Positions 29,607-38,445 of a stretch of 64,000 nucleotides of DNA are shown piece by piece. Below the pieces are notes generated by a model. That model was not told the origin of the DNA and searched no databases. It saw nothing but the letters and a program-made list of their open reading frames with translations. Each line of letters begins with the position of its first letter. Within the stretch, counting starts at the first letter, position 1. The stretch is from Caproicibacterium lactatifermentans (lineage in GTDB: Bacteria; Bacillota; Clostridia; Oscillospirales; Acutalibacteraceae). Location: the NCBI RefSeq assembly GCF_013315815.1, contig NZ_CP046051.1, positions 1 to 64,000 of the forward strand, in the 5' to 3' direction. The position numbers were made by a program, and so were the translations under genes.

Positions 29607-30974
29607 TCAGAGCTTAATAATTCCCAGGGAGTTCAGCACACTGGAAACCAGAATCAGAATAATAAAGATTGGCGCAATCCATTTAATCATGACATTGCAC
29701 AGCTTTTCACGGCGGAACTTCGAGCTGATGGTTACTTCGTCGTCAATCGTCTTCATGCCAACAACCCAGCCGACCAGGATACAGGTGAACAGAGCGACCA
29801 GCGGCATAAGAATGCTGTTGCTGATAAAGTCAAAGAAGTCTAGGAAATCAAAGCCGAACAGGGTTACACCGGATAGCGCGCCGAAGCCCAGCGAAGACAA
29901 AAGGCCAAGCACCACGGAAATTGCCAGTGTCAGTATGGAGGCTGCCATGCGGCCAATGTGCAGTTTGTCCTGAAAAATGGACACAACCGTTTCCATCAGT
30001 GCAATCGAAGAGGTTAAGGCCGCAAACAGTACCAACAGGAAGAATGCCGCACCGGCAATGACTCCACCGAAGCCCATGCTGCTGAATACCTTTGGCAGCA
30101 TGACGAACATCAGCCCGGGGCCCTGCTGCAACTGTGCCTGGCTGCCGCCGGAGAAAGAAAATACGGCTGGAATAATCGTCAGGCCGGCCAGCAGAGCAAC
30201 ACCGGTATCAAAGATATCTACCTGTGTGGAAGATACTTCCAAATCGTCTTTCTTACTGCAGTAAGAACCGTATGTAACGGTAATACCCATGGCGAGGCTC
30301 AGGGAATAGAACAGCTGGCCGAGTGCCGCAAGCACGGTATTGACGGAAAAATGGGAGAAGTCCGGAATCAGATAATATTTGACGCCGGCCATGGCGTTTG
30401 GCAGTGTCAGGGAATACACGGCCGTGACAATACTCAGGATGAGCAGCAGAGGCATCAGGGTGCGGCTGACTTTTTCTACGCCTTTTTCCACACCAAGCAT
30501 AACGATGATGGCCGTTGCAATCATAAAGACCATAAACCAGACAATGGGCTCCGCTGTCTGACCAATGTAATTTGAAAAGAAGCCGTCTTTTGAGGAAGCA
30601 CCGGCTTGGCCGGAAATAAAGACACCAAAATACTTGAAAACCCAGCCACCGATAACGCAGTAATACGGCAGAATAATAATCGGCACAATGGAGGCAAGGT
30701 ATCCCAGCCACTTGAAGCGGTGGTCCAGCTTGCCATACGCTTCAATAGCGGATATATGCGTTTTACGGCCAATAGCGAACTCTACGATCATCAGACTGAA
30801 ACCAAAGGTGACAGCCAAAATGATGTACACAAGCAGAAAGGCGCCGCCTCCGTACTTTGCCGCAAGATACGGAAAGCGCCAGATGTTCCCCAGACCTACC
30901 GCAGAACCGGCCGCCGCCATCACAAAACCGATACGGCTGGTAAAGGATGCACGGCTTTTTTGTTTCTCTTCCAT
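29607..30974 (-). CDS. sodium-dependent transporter, NSS (SNF) family
   Basis: This 455-aa, strongly hydrophobic protein has about 11-12 membrane helices. The family signature GSAVGLGNIWRFPYLAAKYG lies in helix 1 (about residues 23-42), with the unwound Na+-binding segment intact. Bacterial members of this family import amino acids or related compounds with sodium; the substrate cannot be told. The start follows GAGGGGGAT. It sits on the opposite strand between pth and mfd, interrupting the usual order, which suggests insertion into this locus in this lineage. No partner gene is visible. Confidence 0.92.
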   Translation of the reverse strand: MEEKQKSRASFTSRIGFVMAAAGSAVGLGNIWRFPYLAAKYGGGAFLLVYIILAVTFGFSLMIVEFAIGRKTHISAIEAYGKLDHRFKWLGYLASIVPIIILPYYCVIGGWVFKYFGVFISGQAGASSKDGFFSNYIGQTAEPIVWFMVFMIATAIIVMLGVEKGVEKVSRTLMPLLLILSIVTAVYSLTLPNAMAGVKYYLIPDFSHFSVNTVLAALGQLFYSLSLAMGITVTYGSYCSKKDDLEVSSTQVDIFDTGVALLAGLTIIPAVFSFSGGSQAQLQQGPGLMFVMLPKVFSSMGFGGVIAGAAFFLLVLFAALTSSIALMETVVSIFQDKLHIGRMAASILTLAISVVLGLLSSLGFGALSGVTLFGFDFLDFFDFISNSILMPLVALFTCILVGWVVGMKTIDDEVTISSKFRREKLCNVMIKWIAPIFIILILVSSVLNSLGIIKL

Positions 30975-31158
30975 AAAAATCCCCCTCAGAACACTGCTTT
31001 AAAGCAGTAAGCATTTAAACTTGGAAACTTATAAATTTTAATCTCTATTATACCATAAGGCCCCAAGAACTGCAAAAAAATATGAGTATCTGACTTTCTG
31101 CCTTTTCGACAGGAAAAATGGACCTATTGTTTTATGCTTGACAGAACAGGAGAGCACT

Positions 31159-34100
31159 ATGAAATTTATTGCAAATGCCCTTTCCCATATGGGAGAATAT
31201 CAGACTTTGCTGGAGGCTGTGCGCCAGCATAGGTTTCCGGCGGCGGTTACCGGATTGTCCGGCATCCATAAGGCAAACCTGATTTATTCTCTGTGGGTGC
31301 ATACCGGCCGCCGGGTGTTCCTTATTGCCGGCGACGAACCGGAGGCAAATCGGATGGCAGGTGACCTTTCTGCGCAGGGAATGCGTGCCCTGTATTATCC
31401 GGTGAGGGACTTTACGCTGCGCGGCGATGAAACCGCTTCCCATGAATATGAACACAAACGACTGCAGGTGCTGTCCCGCCTGACGGCCGGCGGCTGTGAT
31501 GCCGTTATCTGCTGTATCGACGGCGCCCTGCAGGATACCATTCCACCGGAGGAACTGCGCAAGCGCACACGAACCCTTGCGCCCGGAGATACCGTTGCTC
31601 CGGAGAAAGTGGAAAAACTGCTGCTGAACTGTGGCTATGAGCGTGCGGCACAGGTGGAAGGCCCTGGCCAGTTTGCCCGCCGCGGCGGCATTTTGGATCT
31701 TTTTTCACCGGGAAACAGTGCCCCCGTGCGTGCGGAATTTTGGGGAGACGAAATCGACACGCTTTCTTCTTTTGATACACAAACACAGCGGCGAACGGTT
31801 CCAGTCGACAGTGTCTGCATATCTCCGGCAGCGGAAGCCCTGGCGGATAATACAGCCTCGCTGGCAGCGCGGCTGCGCAGGATTGCATCTTCTCTGCGGG
31901 GGAAAAATGCACCGCTCGCGCGGCCAATTTTACAGGAACAGGCTGATTCTCTGGAACAGGGTGTGGCCCTTTCATGCATGGACAAATTCCTGCCGATTCT
32001 GTATGACCAGCCAGCCTGCCTGCTTGACTATTGCGCAGAAAACGACCTTTTATTTGTCAGTGAAACCGTCAATGTTAAAGAAAAAATGCGCACAGCGCAG
32101 CTGCACTGGAACGAGGACCTGAAAGGGTATCTGGAGGAGGGCGTGCTGTGCAGACATTTAGACGATTACAATCAAACATGGACCGACGCACTGTCCTATT
32201 TTGAAAAGCGGGATACCATTTTTCTGGATACCTTTGCCCGCGGCAGTTATGAGATTCCTGTTCAGACACTGCTCAACTTTACAGCCCGTCAGCTTTCCGT
32301 TTGGGGAGGTTCCGTGCAGGTGCTGACCGAGGACCTGTCCGAAATGCTGCGCAAAAAATGGTCTTGTGCGGTATTGGCCGGCAATGAGCGCAGCACGCAT
32401 ACCATCGTGACCGACCTGCTTGCCGCGGGCATTAACGCCTACTATACAGAGGATACACAGGAAATTGCGCGCGGTGCGGTCGCAGTGCTGCCCGGCTCCC
32501 TTTCAGCTGGCGCGGAATGGCCCGGTGCCTTTTTGGGAATTCTTACGCATGGCCGGCTGCTGCAGTCCGACGGCCGCCGCCGCAAAAAGCACAGCAAAAA
32601 CAGCCGCCCGCTTAGTTCTCTGTCTGAGCTGCAGCCGGGGGATTATGTTGTGCATGAAAGCCACGGCATTGGTATTTATCAGGGTATACAAAAAATAGAT
32701 ACCCACGGTATTGTGAAAGATTATCTGAAAATTCAGTATGCCAAGGGAGATATCCTGTATGTTCCGGTGACACAGCTGGACCTTGTCAGCCGCTACATTG
32801 GGCCGCGGGAGGACGCTTCCATGCATCTGCACCGGCTGGGCGGCACCGAATGGGAAAAAACCAAAACGCGTGTCCGCCGTGCGGTGCGCGATATGGCAAA
32901 AGAATTGATTCAGCTGTATGCAGCGCGTATGCAGGCAAAAGGCTTTGCTTTCTCCCCCGACTGCGATATGCAGCGTGACTTTGAAAGCCGGTTTGAGTTT
33001 GATGAAACCGATGACCAGCTGCGCTGCGTTGAGGAAATTAAGGCAGACATGGAGAAGCAGGCACCCATGGACAGGCTGCTTTGCGGGGACGTGGGCTTTG
33101 GCAAAACAGAGGTTGCTCTGCGCGCGGCATTCAAATGTATTTGTGACGGCAAACAGTGTGCGTTGCTGGTGCCGACGACCATTTTGGCATGGCAGCATTA
33201 TCAAACTGCCCTGCGCCGTATGGAGGGCTTCCCTGTCAATATTGAGCTGCTGTCCCGCTTCCGTACCCCTAAACAGCAGCAGAAGATTATCGATAAGCTG
33301 CACCATGGCAGCATTGATTTGATTATTGGCACACACAGGCTCATCAGCAAAGATGTGGAGTTCCGCGACTTGGGTTTGGTAATTATCGATGAGGAACAGC
33401 GCTTTGGTGTGGCACAAAAAGAAAAACTCAAGCACCTGTGCAACAATGTCGATGTGCTTACCTTGTCGGCAACGCCGATTCCGCGTACCCTCGACATGGC
33501 CATGTCCGGCATTCGGGACATGAGCGTTCTGGAGGAAGCCCCCCATGACCGTCATCCAGTGCAGACGTATGTCATGGAGCACGATGAGGGCGTTTTGGCA
33601 GACGCCGTCCGGCGGGAACTGCGCCGCGGTGGGCAGGTTTACTGGCTGCACAATGATGTTGCTTCCATCACGCGTGTGGCAGCACGGCTGAAGGCCCGTG
33701 TGCCGGAGGCACACATTGGCATTGGTCACGGCAAAATGAGCGAACAGGAACTTTCGGAAGTATGGCGGCAGCTGATAGACCACGAAATTGATGTACTGGT
33801 CTGTACCACTATCATTGAAACCGGCGTAGATGTGCCGAATGCCAATACCTTAATTATTGACAACGCGGACCGAATGGGCCTGTCACAGTTGCACCAGATA
33901 CGCGGCCGTGTGGGGCGCAGTTCCCGCCGGGCCTACGCGTACTTTACATTCCAGCCGAATAAGGCACTGTCCGAAATTGCCCAGAAACGCCTATCGGCAA
34001 TACGTGAGTTTACGGAGTTCGGCTCTGGTTTTAAGATTGCCCTGCGGGACTTGGAAATTCGCGGCGCGGGCAATATACTGGGAGGAGAACAGCACGGTCA

Positions 34101-34674
34101 CATGGAGGCGGTTGGCTACGAAATGTACCTAAAGCTGCTGGGCGATGCCGTGGCTGCCGAAAAAGGAGAGGCGCCGCCGCAGGGCGAGGAGTGCGTCATG
34201 GACTTGCCGCTGCAGGCACATATTTCGGAGTCGTATATCAGTGACAACAGCGGCAGGCTGGAAATGTACCGCCGCATTGCGGATATCCGCAGCGATGCGG
34301 ACGCGCTGGATGTGACCGATGAACTGATTGACCGCTACGGTGACCCGCCCAAAAGTGTACAGGGCCTTATTCAGATTGCCCTATTGCGCAACATGGCCGG
34401 TTTGTGCGGTGTAACCGAAGTAAAAGAAGGACAAGGGCAGCTGCAGCTGTACCAGAAAAAGCTGAATATGCAGTGGATTTCCCAGCTGTCGGCACGTTAT
34501 CCCGGCCGTGTGCTGGTTAATGCGGGCCAAAAACCCTATATTGCGGTTCACCCACAGCCAGGCGAAGATATTTTGGCACTGCTGAAAGACATTTTGGAAA
34601 GCAGCCCTGCCGCACCGAGTGGTTCATCCAGCAAAGCAAGCGCAAAACAAATGGACAAATGTACCTCTGTGTAG
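31159..34674 (+). CDS. mfd: transcription-repair coupling factor Mfd
   Basis: Mfd removes RNA polymerase stalled at DNA damage and recruits UvrA. I place the start at the ATG at 31159, six bases after AGGAG, rather than the in-frame TTG at 31138; the product is 1171 aa, the normal length. In order: UvrB-homology module, the polymerase-interacting domain with LQPGDYVVHESHGIG, and the RecG-like helicase with Walker A CGDVGFGKTEVA and the DEEQRFG box, ARRAYAYF-type and QIRGRVGR motifs. The C-terminal TRCF domain follows. The promoter of the next gene is embedded in the last codons. Confidence 0.97.
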   Translation: MKFIANALSHMGEYQTLLEAVRQHRFPAAVTGLSGIHKANLIYSLWVHTGRRVFLIAGDEPEANRMAGDLSAQGMRALYYPVRDFTLRGDETASHEYEHKRLQVLSRLTAGGCDAVICCIDGALQDTIPPEELRKRTRTLAPGDTVAPEKVEKLLLNCGYERAAQVEGPGQFARRGGILDLFSPGNSAPVRAEFWGDEIDTLSSFDTQTQRRTVPVDSVCISPAAEALADNTASLAARLRRIASSLRGKNAPLARPILQEQADSLEQGVALSCMDKFLPILYDQPACLLDYCAENDLLFVSETVNVKEKMRTAQLHWNEDLKGYLEEGVLCRHLDDYNQTWTDALSYFEKRDTIFLDTFARGSYEIPVQTLLNFTARQLSVWGGSVQVLTEDLSEMLRKKWSCAVLAGNERSTHTIVTDLLAAGINAYYTEDTQEIARGAVAVLPGSLSAGAEWPGAFLGILTHGRLLQSDGRRRKKHSKNSRPLSSLSELQPGDYVVHESHGIGIYQGIQKIDTHGIVKDYLKIQYAKGDILYVPVTQLDLVSRYIGPREDASMHLHRLGGTEWEKTKTRVRRAVRDMAKELIQLYAARMQAKGFAFSPDCDMQRDFESRFEFDETDDQLRCVEEIKADMEKQAPMDRLLCGDVGFGKTEVALRAAFKCICDGKQCALLVPTTILAWQHYQTALRRMEGFPVNIELLSRFRTPKQQQKIIDKLHHGSIDLIIGTHRLISKDVEFRDLGLVIIDEEQRFGVAQKEKLKHLCNNVDVLTLSATPIPRTLDMAMSGIRDMSVLEEAPHDRHPVQTYVMEHDEGVLADAVRRELRRGGQVYWLHNDVASITRVAARLKARVPEAHIGIGHGKMSEQELSEVWRQLIDHEIDVLVCTTIIETGVDVPNANTLIIDNADRMGLSQLHQIRGRVGRSSRRAYAYFTFQPNKALSEIAQKRLSAIREFTEFGSGFKIALRDLEIRGAGNILGGEQHGHMEAVGYEMYLKLLGDAVAAEKGEAPPQGEECVMDLPLQAHISESYISDNSGRLEMYRRIADIRSDADALDVTDELIDRYGDPPKSVQGLIQIALLRNMAGLCGVTEVKEGQGQLQLYQKKLNMQWISQLSARYPGRVLVNAGQKPYIAVHPQPGEDILALLKDILESSPAAPSGSSSKASAKQMDKCTSV

Positions 34675-34680
34675 TATAAT
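34652..34680 (+). promoter_or_regulatory. promoter of the PrsA-like lipoprotein gene
   Basis: TGGACA (34652-34657), a 17-bp spacer and a perfect TATAAT (34675-34680) lie across the 3' end of mfd. The leader to the next start codon is about 68 nt. Confidence 0.75.
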
Positions 34681-34754
34681 TTATCTGTTATATCCGCTTT
34701 TGTATATCAGGAAATACAGTCCATAAAATCTGACAATCGGAGAGTGTAGCAGCA

Positions 34755-36002
34755 ATGAAATTAAAGAGATTTACGGCTGGTGTTTTGGCCTGTGCGCTGG
34801 TTGTCGGTGCCGCCGCCGGCTGCACCATTGGCAAAGATGAGTCCTGGTGTGCCAAGACCGCGAACTTGACTCTGCCTTCTGGTGTTTATATCTATGAACT
34901 TTACAACGCCTACAGCGAGGCACAGAGTAAAACCACCACAGCTGACATGAAAAAAGCAAAAATCGACAACAAGGACGCCATGACGTGGGTTAACGACCGC
35001 GCAAAGCAGCTGACGAACGAACTGTTCGTCCTGAACGACAAGATGAAGCAAATGAAGCTGAGCCTTACTTCATCTGAAAATTCCGCCGTAGAGCAAGCTG
35101 CGCAGAACGCATGGGCACAGCAGTTCTCCAGCACGCTGGCGGACAAGCATGTGTCCGAATCATCTTTCCAGACGGCGTATGCGGAATATATCTATCAGCT
35201 GCGCAAGGTCTTTATGGGCACCTATGACGCCGGCGGAAGCAAGGCAATCCCCACCAGCACCCAGAAAGATTATTTTGAAAAGCACTACTCAGACATTGAG
35301 TATATGTTTGTGCCGCTGGAAAAGCCGGCTTCTTCCGCATCCAGCGGTGCCGTTTCCTCCGCTGCCTCTGCCGCAGCCGGCAGCGCCGCCGCCACTTCCA
35401 GCGGAACAACAGCGATGACGGCGTCCGAAAAAGCGGCCCTGAAAAAAGAGTTGGACGGCTACCTTTCCCAGATTCGCGGTGGAAAAACGACACTAAAGGC
35501 CGCCAGCACGTCCTTTGCCAACGCCCACGGAACCTCCGACACTTATCAGGCCATGACCGGGGACATGGATTCCTCCACAGTGGCTTCTTCCCTGCCAACG
35601 GATATGATTTCTGCCGTGAAGGGAATGAAGGCCGGTGAAACACGTCTGCTGGAAGCTTCCTCTTCCTACTATGTCCTGATAACGAAAAACGACATTAAGG
35701 AAAAGACAGATTCCTTCCTGAAGAACGGCGACAACCGCCTGCAGCTGCTGCACGCGCTGAAGGGCGAAACATTTCTCCAGGATATTGAAAACGAAGCAAA
35801 GTCCTATAAAGGCGCCACATGGAACGACGCTGTAACAAAGAAGTTTACGGCGGACCTTTACTATACGGCGCCCTCCAGCACCGCTTCCGCAGCTTCTGCT
35901 GCCGCGCCGGTTTCCTCGGCAGCAGTCAGCAGTACTGCTTCTTCCAAAGCGTCCAGTGCTTCTTCCAAGGCAGCCAGCAGTGCAGCTTCCTCTAAAAAAT
36001 AA
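34755..36002 (+). CDS. PrsA/SurA-like lipoprotein foldase
   Basis: The 415-aa product has a basic, hydrophobic signal ending in a lipobox-like AAGC (Cys at residue 23), so it should be anchored outside the membrane. A SurA-N-like helical region with a conserved YAEYIYQLRKVF segment fills residues about 35-170. A parvulin-like region follows (EYMFVPL ... MKAGETRLLEASSSYYVLITK) but is split by a Ser/Ala-rich linker of about 35 residues, and I see none of the usual parvulin active-site His residues. A second Ser/Ala-rich tail ends the protein. It is probably a chaperone for exported proteins; isomerase activity is doubtful. Confidence 0.75.
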   Translation: MKLKRFTAGVLACALVVGAAAGCTIGKDESWCAKTANLTLPSGVYIYELYNAYSEAQSKTTTADMKKAKIDNKDAMTWVNDRAKQLTNELFVLNDKMKQMKLSLTSSENSAVEQAAQNAWAQQFSSTLADKHVSESSFQTAYAEYIYQLRKVFMGTYDAGGSKAIPTSTQKDYFEKHYSDIEYMFVPLEKPASSASSGAVSSAASAAAGSAAATSSGTTAMTASEKAALKKELDGYLSQIRGGKTTLKAASTSFANAHGTSDTYQAMTGDMDSSTVASSLPTDMISAVKGMKAGETRLLEASSSYYVLITKNDIKEKTDSFLKNGDNRLQLLHALKGETFLQDIENEAKSYKGATWNDAVTKKFTADLYYTAPSSTASAASAAAPVSSAAVSSTASSKASSASSKAASSAASSKK

Positions 36003-36023
36003 CTGCTTTCGTAAAAAAGCGTA

Positions 36024-36062
36024 AAAAATGCCGTCCCGGAAAATTCCGTGGACGGCATTTTT
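36024..36062. terminator. bidirectional terminator
   Basis: ATGCCGTCC (36028-36036) pairs with GGACGGCAT (36050-36058), extended by A/T pairs and followed by T5 on the + strand and A5 on the other side. It serves the two converging genes. Confidence 0.88.
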
Positions 36063-36077
36063 GTATGCAGTCAAAGA

Positions 36078-37244
36078 TTAAAACAAAACCAATGTATTGT
36101 TGCGGACCGCACAGCGGCCTTCCAGCTCCGTGGTGTGCCCGGTTTGTGTATCCAGCAGGTGATAAAACAGAAGGCTGTCCTTTCCGTCACAAAGGATATC
36201 ACGCAGCAGTAGCCAGCGGTCATCCAGACAGGCGGCCAGCTGTCCAAGGCTTCGGCTGTAGACCGTGTCAAGGGTACTGTTTAGAATTCCCTGTACATGG
36301 GTGCGTCCGTCCGGCAGGTCGCTCAGCTTGAAAAAGTGTCCGTTTTCCGCAAGAAAGGAAGCGTCCTTTTCCGAGGGAGAAAGATTGAGGGAGGCGGCCC
36401 GGCGCTTCGCGCCGGTGTGTTTGCTTATCGCGAGAAGCTGCTGATCCTGTGTCGGAAAATATTGGGCGCGGAAATATAAGGAATCCCGGTCCTGTCCGGC
36501 ACAGCGAACCATACCATCAATTCCCGCCCGCAGGGTGCAGGTCATGGGAACTTCGGGGCACTCCGCTTCAATGGAGGAGAGAAACTGCTGCAGTGTGCAC
36601 AGCCAAACACGGTCCTCGACAGGGGCGGAAACCCACTCACGTTCCAGAAAAGCTTTTTGCTTTTCCTTCTCGGTTCCCCATGCTTTTACGGCCAGCAGCC
36701 GGCGCTCACCGCCTCCATCAAACGGAATCAGCTGGGCACCGGCACAAATACGCGGGTCCCGAATGGACCAGCAGCAGTCCTTTTGCAGGTCATAAAGGCT
36801 TGCCGCCTGCCCAAAACCGGTGTGGCGGCGGTATTCCAAAAACAAAGAGGCGTCCCGCCGGCTGGCATGGGAGTACAGAACGACGTGGTCTGCATCCAGT
36901 GCGCAGCATCCGGCAAAGTTTCCGGCAAAGCGCACGCGGGAAAGCTGCTCTTCTGCACCGGTGTGCTTATTTAGCTTCAGTATCCATGCTTCACTGTCCC
37001 CGTTTTCCATGACGACAAGGACAGAGTCGGGAAAGGCAAAGGAGTGCATTCGGTATTCTGGTTTCATAATGAGGTAGGAAGCCAACGTGCGGCTGCTTTT
37101 TGCCGCTTGGCTGTAAACCAGCAGGGAAAGCCGGTGACAGCCCGGAGCGTTGGTTTCGCGGGTGTAGTACAAGTGCTCCCCGCCAATTTCAAGAAGCCTG
37201 TCATTGCAAGAAAGCAGGGTACGGCGCAGGTCTGCAGTTTTCAC
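36078..37244 (-). CDS. protein of unknown function, probably beta-propeller-like
   Basis: I place the start at the GTG at 37244, behind AGAAGGTGA; the frame stays open 264 bp upstream without support. The 388-aa product has no signal peptide and no clear membrane segment. It consists of many short beta-strand patterns, with repeated turns such as RRLLAVKAWG, DSLYFRAQYF and DDRWLLLRD spaced about 40-50 residues apart, like a propeller of repeated blades. I recognise no family or active site. It is alone on its strand between the PrsA-like gene and the Smr gene. Confidence 0.55.
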   Translation of the reverse strand: MKTADLRRTLLSCNDRLLEIGGEHLYYTRETNAPGCHRLSLLVYSQAAKSSRTLASYLIMKPEYRMHSFAFPDSVLVVMENGDSEAWILKLNKHTGAEEQLSRVRFAGNFAGCCALDADHVVLYSHASRRDASLFLEYRRHTGFGQAASLYDLQKDCCWSIRDPRICAGAQLIPFDGGGERRLLAVKAWGTEKEKQKAFLEREWVSAPVEDRVWLCTLQQFLSSIEAECPEVPMTCTLRAGIDGMVRCAGQDRDSLYFRAQYFPTQDQQLLAISKHTGAKRRAASLNLSPSEKDASFLAENGHFFKLSDLPDGRTHVQGILNSTLDTVYSRSLGQLAACLDDRWLLLRDILCDGKDSLLFYHLLDTQTGHTTELEGRCAVRNNTLVLF

Positions 37245-37467
37245 GGTTTCACCTTCTGTACAGGAACGAATTTGTCGAAAAAATAGGATAAAAGCATTAT
37301 AACACAGTTTCTGCTTTTTTGCAGGTGCGGCGGCTTGAATCGTATTCCTTTTCGGCGGGGAACCGAGTATAATAAGGGTAGTAAACGCACAAGAAATAAG
37401 AGGATAAATCCTTTTTGGGGGCATGTCTGTTCCCAAAAGGTTCCTATAGGGAAAGAAGTAAAAGAAT

Positions 37468-37722
37468 ATGACGGAATACCGGCATGGCTCTGTAGTAGAA
37501 CTGGACATTCACGGTGAAACGCGGGAAAGCGCCATGCACCTTTTAACACACTGGCTTTCCCATACACCGGCTGATGTGCAGGAGGTACGGGTGATTCACG
37601 GCTGCCACGGGGGCACGGTCCTGCGGGACATGGTGCGCAGGCAGCTGAAGCACCCGCGCATTGCTTCCAAACTCATTACGCTGAACCCCGGTGAAACCAG
37701 ACTAATTCTGAAAAAAGGCTGA
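37468..37722 (+). CDS. Smr-domain protein
   Basis: The 84-aa product is a stand-alone Smr domain, the C-terminal nuclease-like module of MutS2. It shows ELDIHGETRESA at residues about 11-22 and the conserved VIHGCHGGTVLRDMVRRQL loop near residues 41-59. Stand-alone Smr proteins may nick DNA or RNA; the target here is unknown. It starts a likely operon with the ABC exporter 20 bp downstream. A TATAAT sits at 37368-37373, about 95 bp upstream. Confidence 0.85.
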   Translation: MTEYRHGSVVELDIHGETRESAMHLLTHWLSHTPADVQEVRVIHGCHGGTVLRDMVRRQLKHPRIASKLITLNPGETRLILKKG

Positions 37723-37742
37723 AGACGAAACGGAGGAAATAC

Positions 37743-38444
37743 ATGGCATACGTTTCCTTTACAGATGTACGCAAGGAGTACCGCATGGGCGACACGGTCA
37801 CTGCTGCGGCAGATGGTGTAAGCTTTGAAATAGAAAAGGGCGAATTTGTCGTTATGGTTGGCCCAAGCGGCGCTGGAAAAACGACCATACTCAACCTGCT
37901 GGGCGGCATGGACAGCTGTACCTCCGGTAAGATTCTGGTGGACGGCAGGGACGTCAGTGCCTGCACGGAGCGCCAGCTGACGGAGTACCGCCGGCATGAC
38001 GTGGGCTTTGTCTTTCAGTTTTACAACCTGATACAGAATCTGACGGCGCTGGAGAATGTTGAGCTTGCCTCCCAAATATGCCGCAGTCCGCTGAACCCGC
38101 GCAAAGTGCTGGAACGGGTGGGCCTTGGCGAACGAATGGACAACTTTCCGGCGCAGCTTTCCGGCGGCGAGCAGCAGCGTGTGGCCATTGCGCGCGCACT
38201 CGCAAAGAATCCAAAACTTTTGCTGTGCGACGAACCGACCGGTGCACTGGACTATGTGACGGGTCGGCAGGTTTTGCAGCTGCTGCAGCACACCTGCCGT
38301 GACAACGGCCGCACGGTTGTGGTCATTACGCACAACCAGGCGTTTGCCGCTATGGCGGACCGTGTGATTCATATTCATTCGGGAAAAGTGCAGAAGGTTA
38401 CCCGGAACCCCGCTCCGCTTCCGGCAGAAAGGATAGAGTGGTAG
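37743..38444 (+). CDS. ABC transporter ATP-binding protein, MacB/LolD type
   Basis: The 233-aa ATPase has all motifs: Walker [10 protein letters not shown] near residue 40, Q-loop FQFYNL near 93, signature LSGGEQQRV near 140, Walker [13 protein letters not shown] near 160, and the H-loop VVITHN near 197. This subtype pairs with FtsX-like permeases that work as mechanical exporters rather than pumps through a channel. The permease gene begins two bases after its stop. The ribosome site is ACGGAGGAAA. Confidence 0.95.
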   Translation: MAYVSFTDVRKEYRMGDTVTAAADGVSFEIEKGEFVVMVGPSGAGKTTILNLLGGMDSCTSGKILVDGRDVSACTERQLTEYRRHDVGFVFQFYNLIQNLTALENVELASQICRSPLNPRKVLERVGLGERMDNFPAQLSGGEQQRVAIARALAKNPKLLLCDEPTGALDYVTGRQVLQLLQHTCRDNGRTVVVITHNQAFAAMADRVIHIHSGKVQKVTRNPAPLPAERIEW

Positions 38445-38445
38445 T

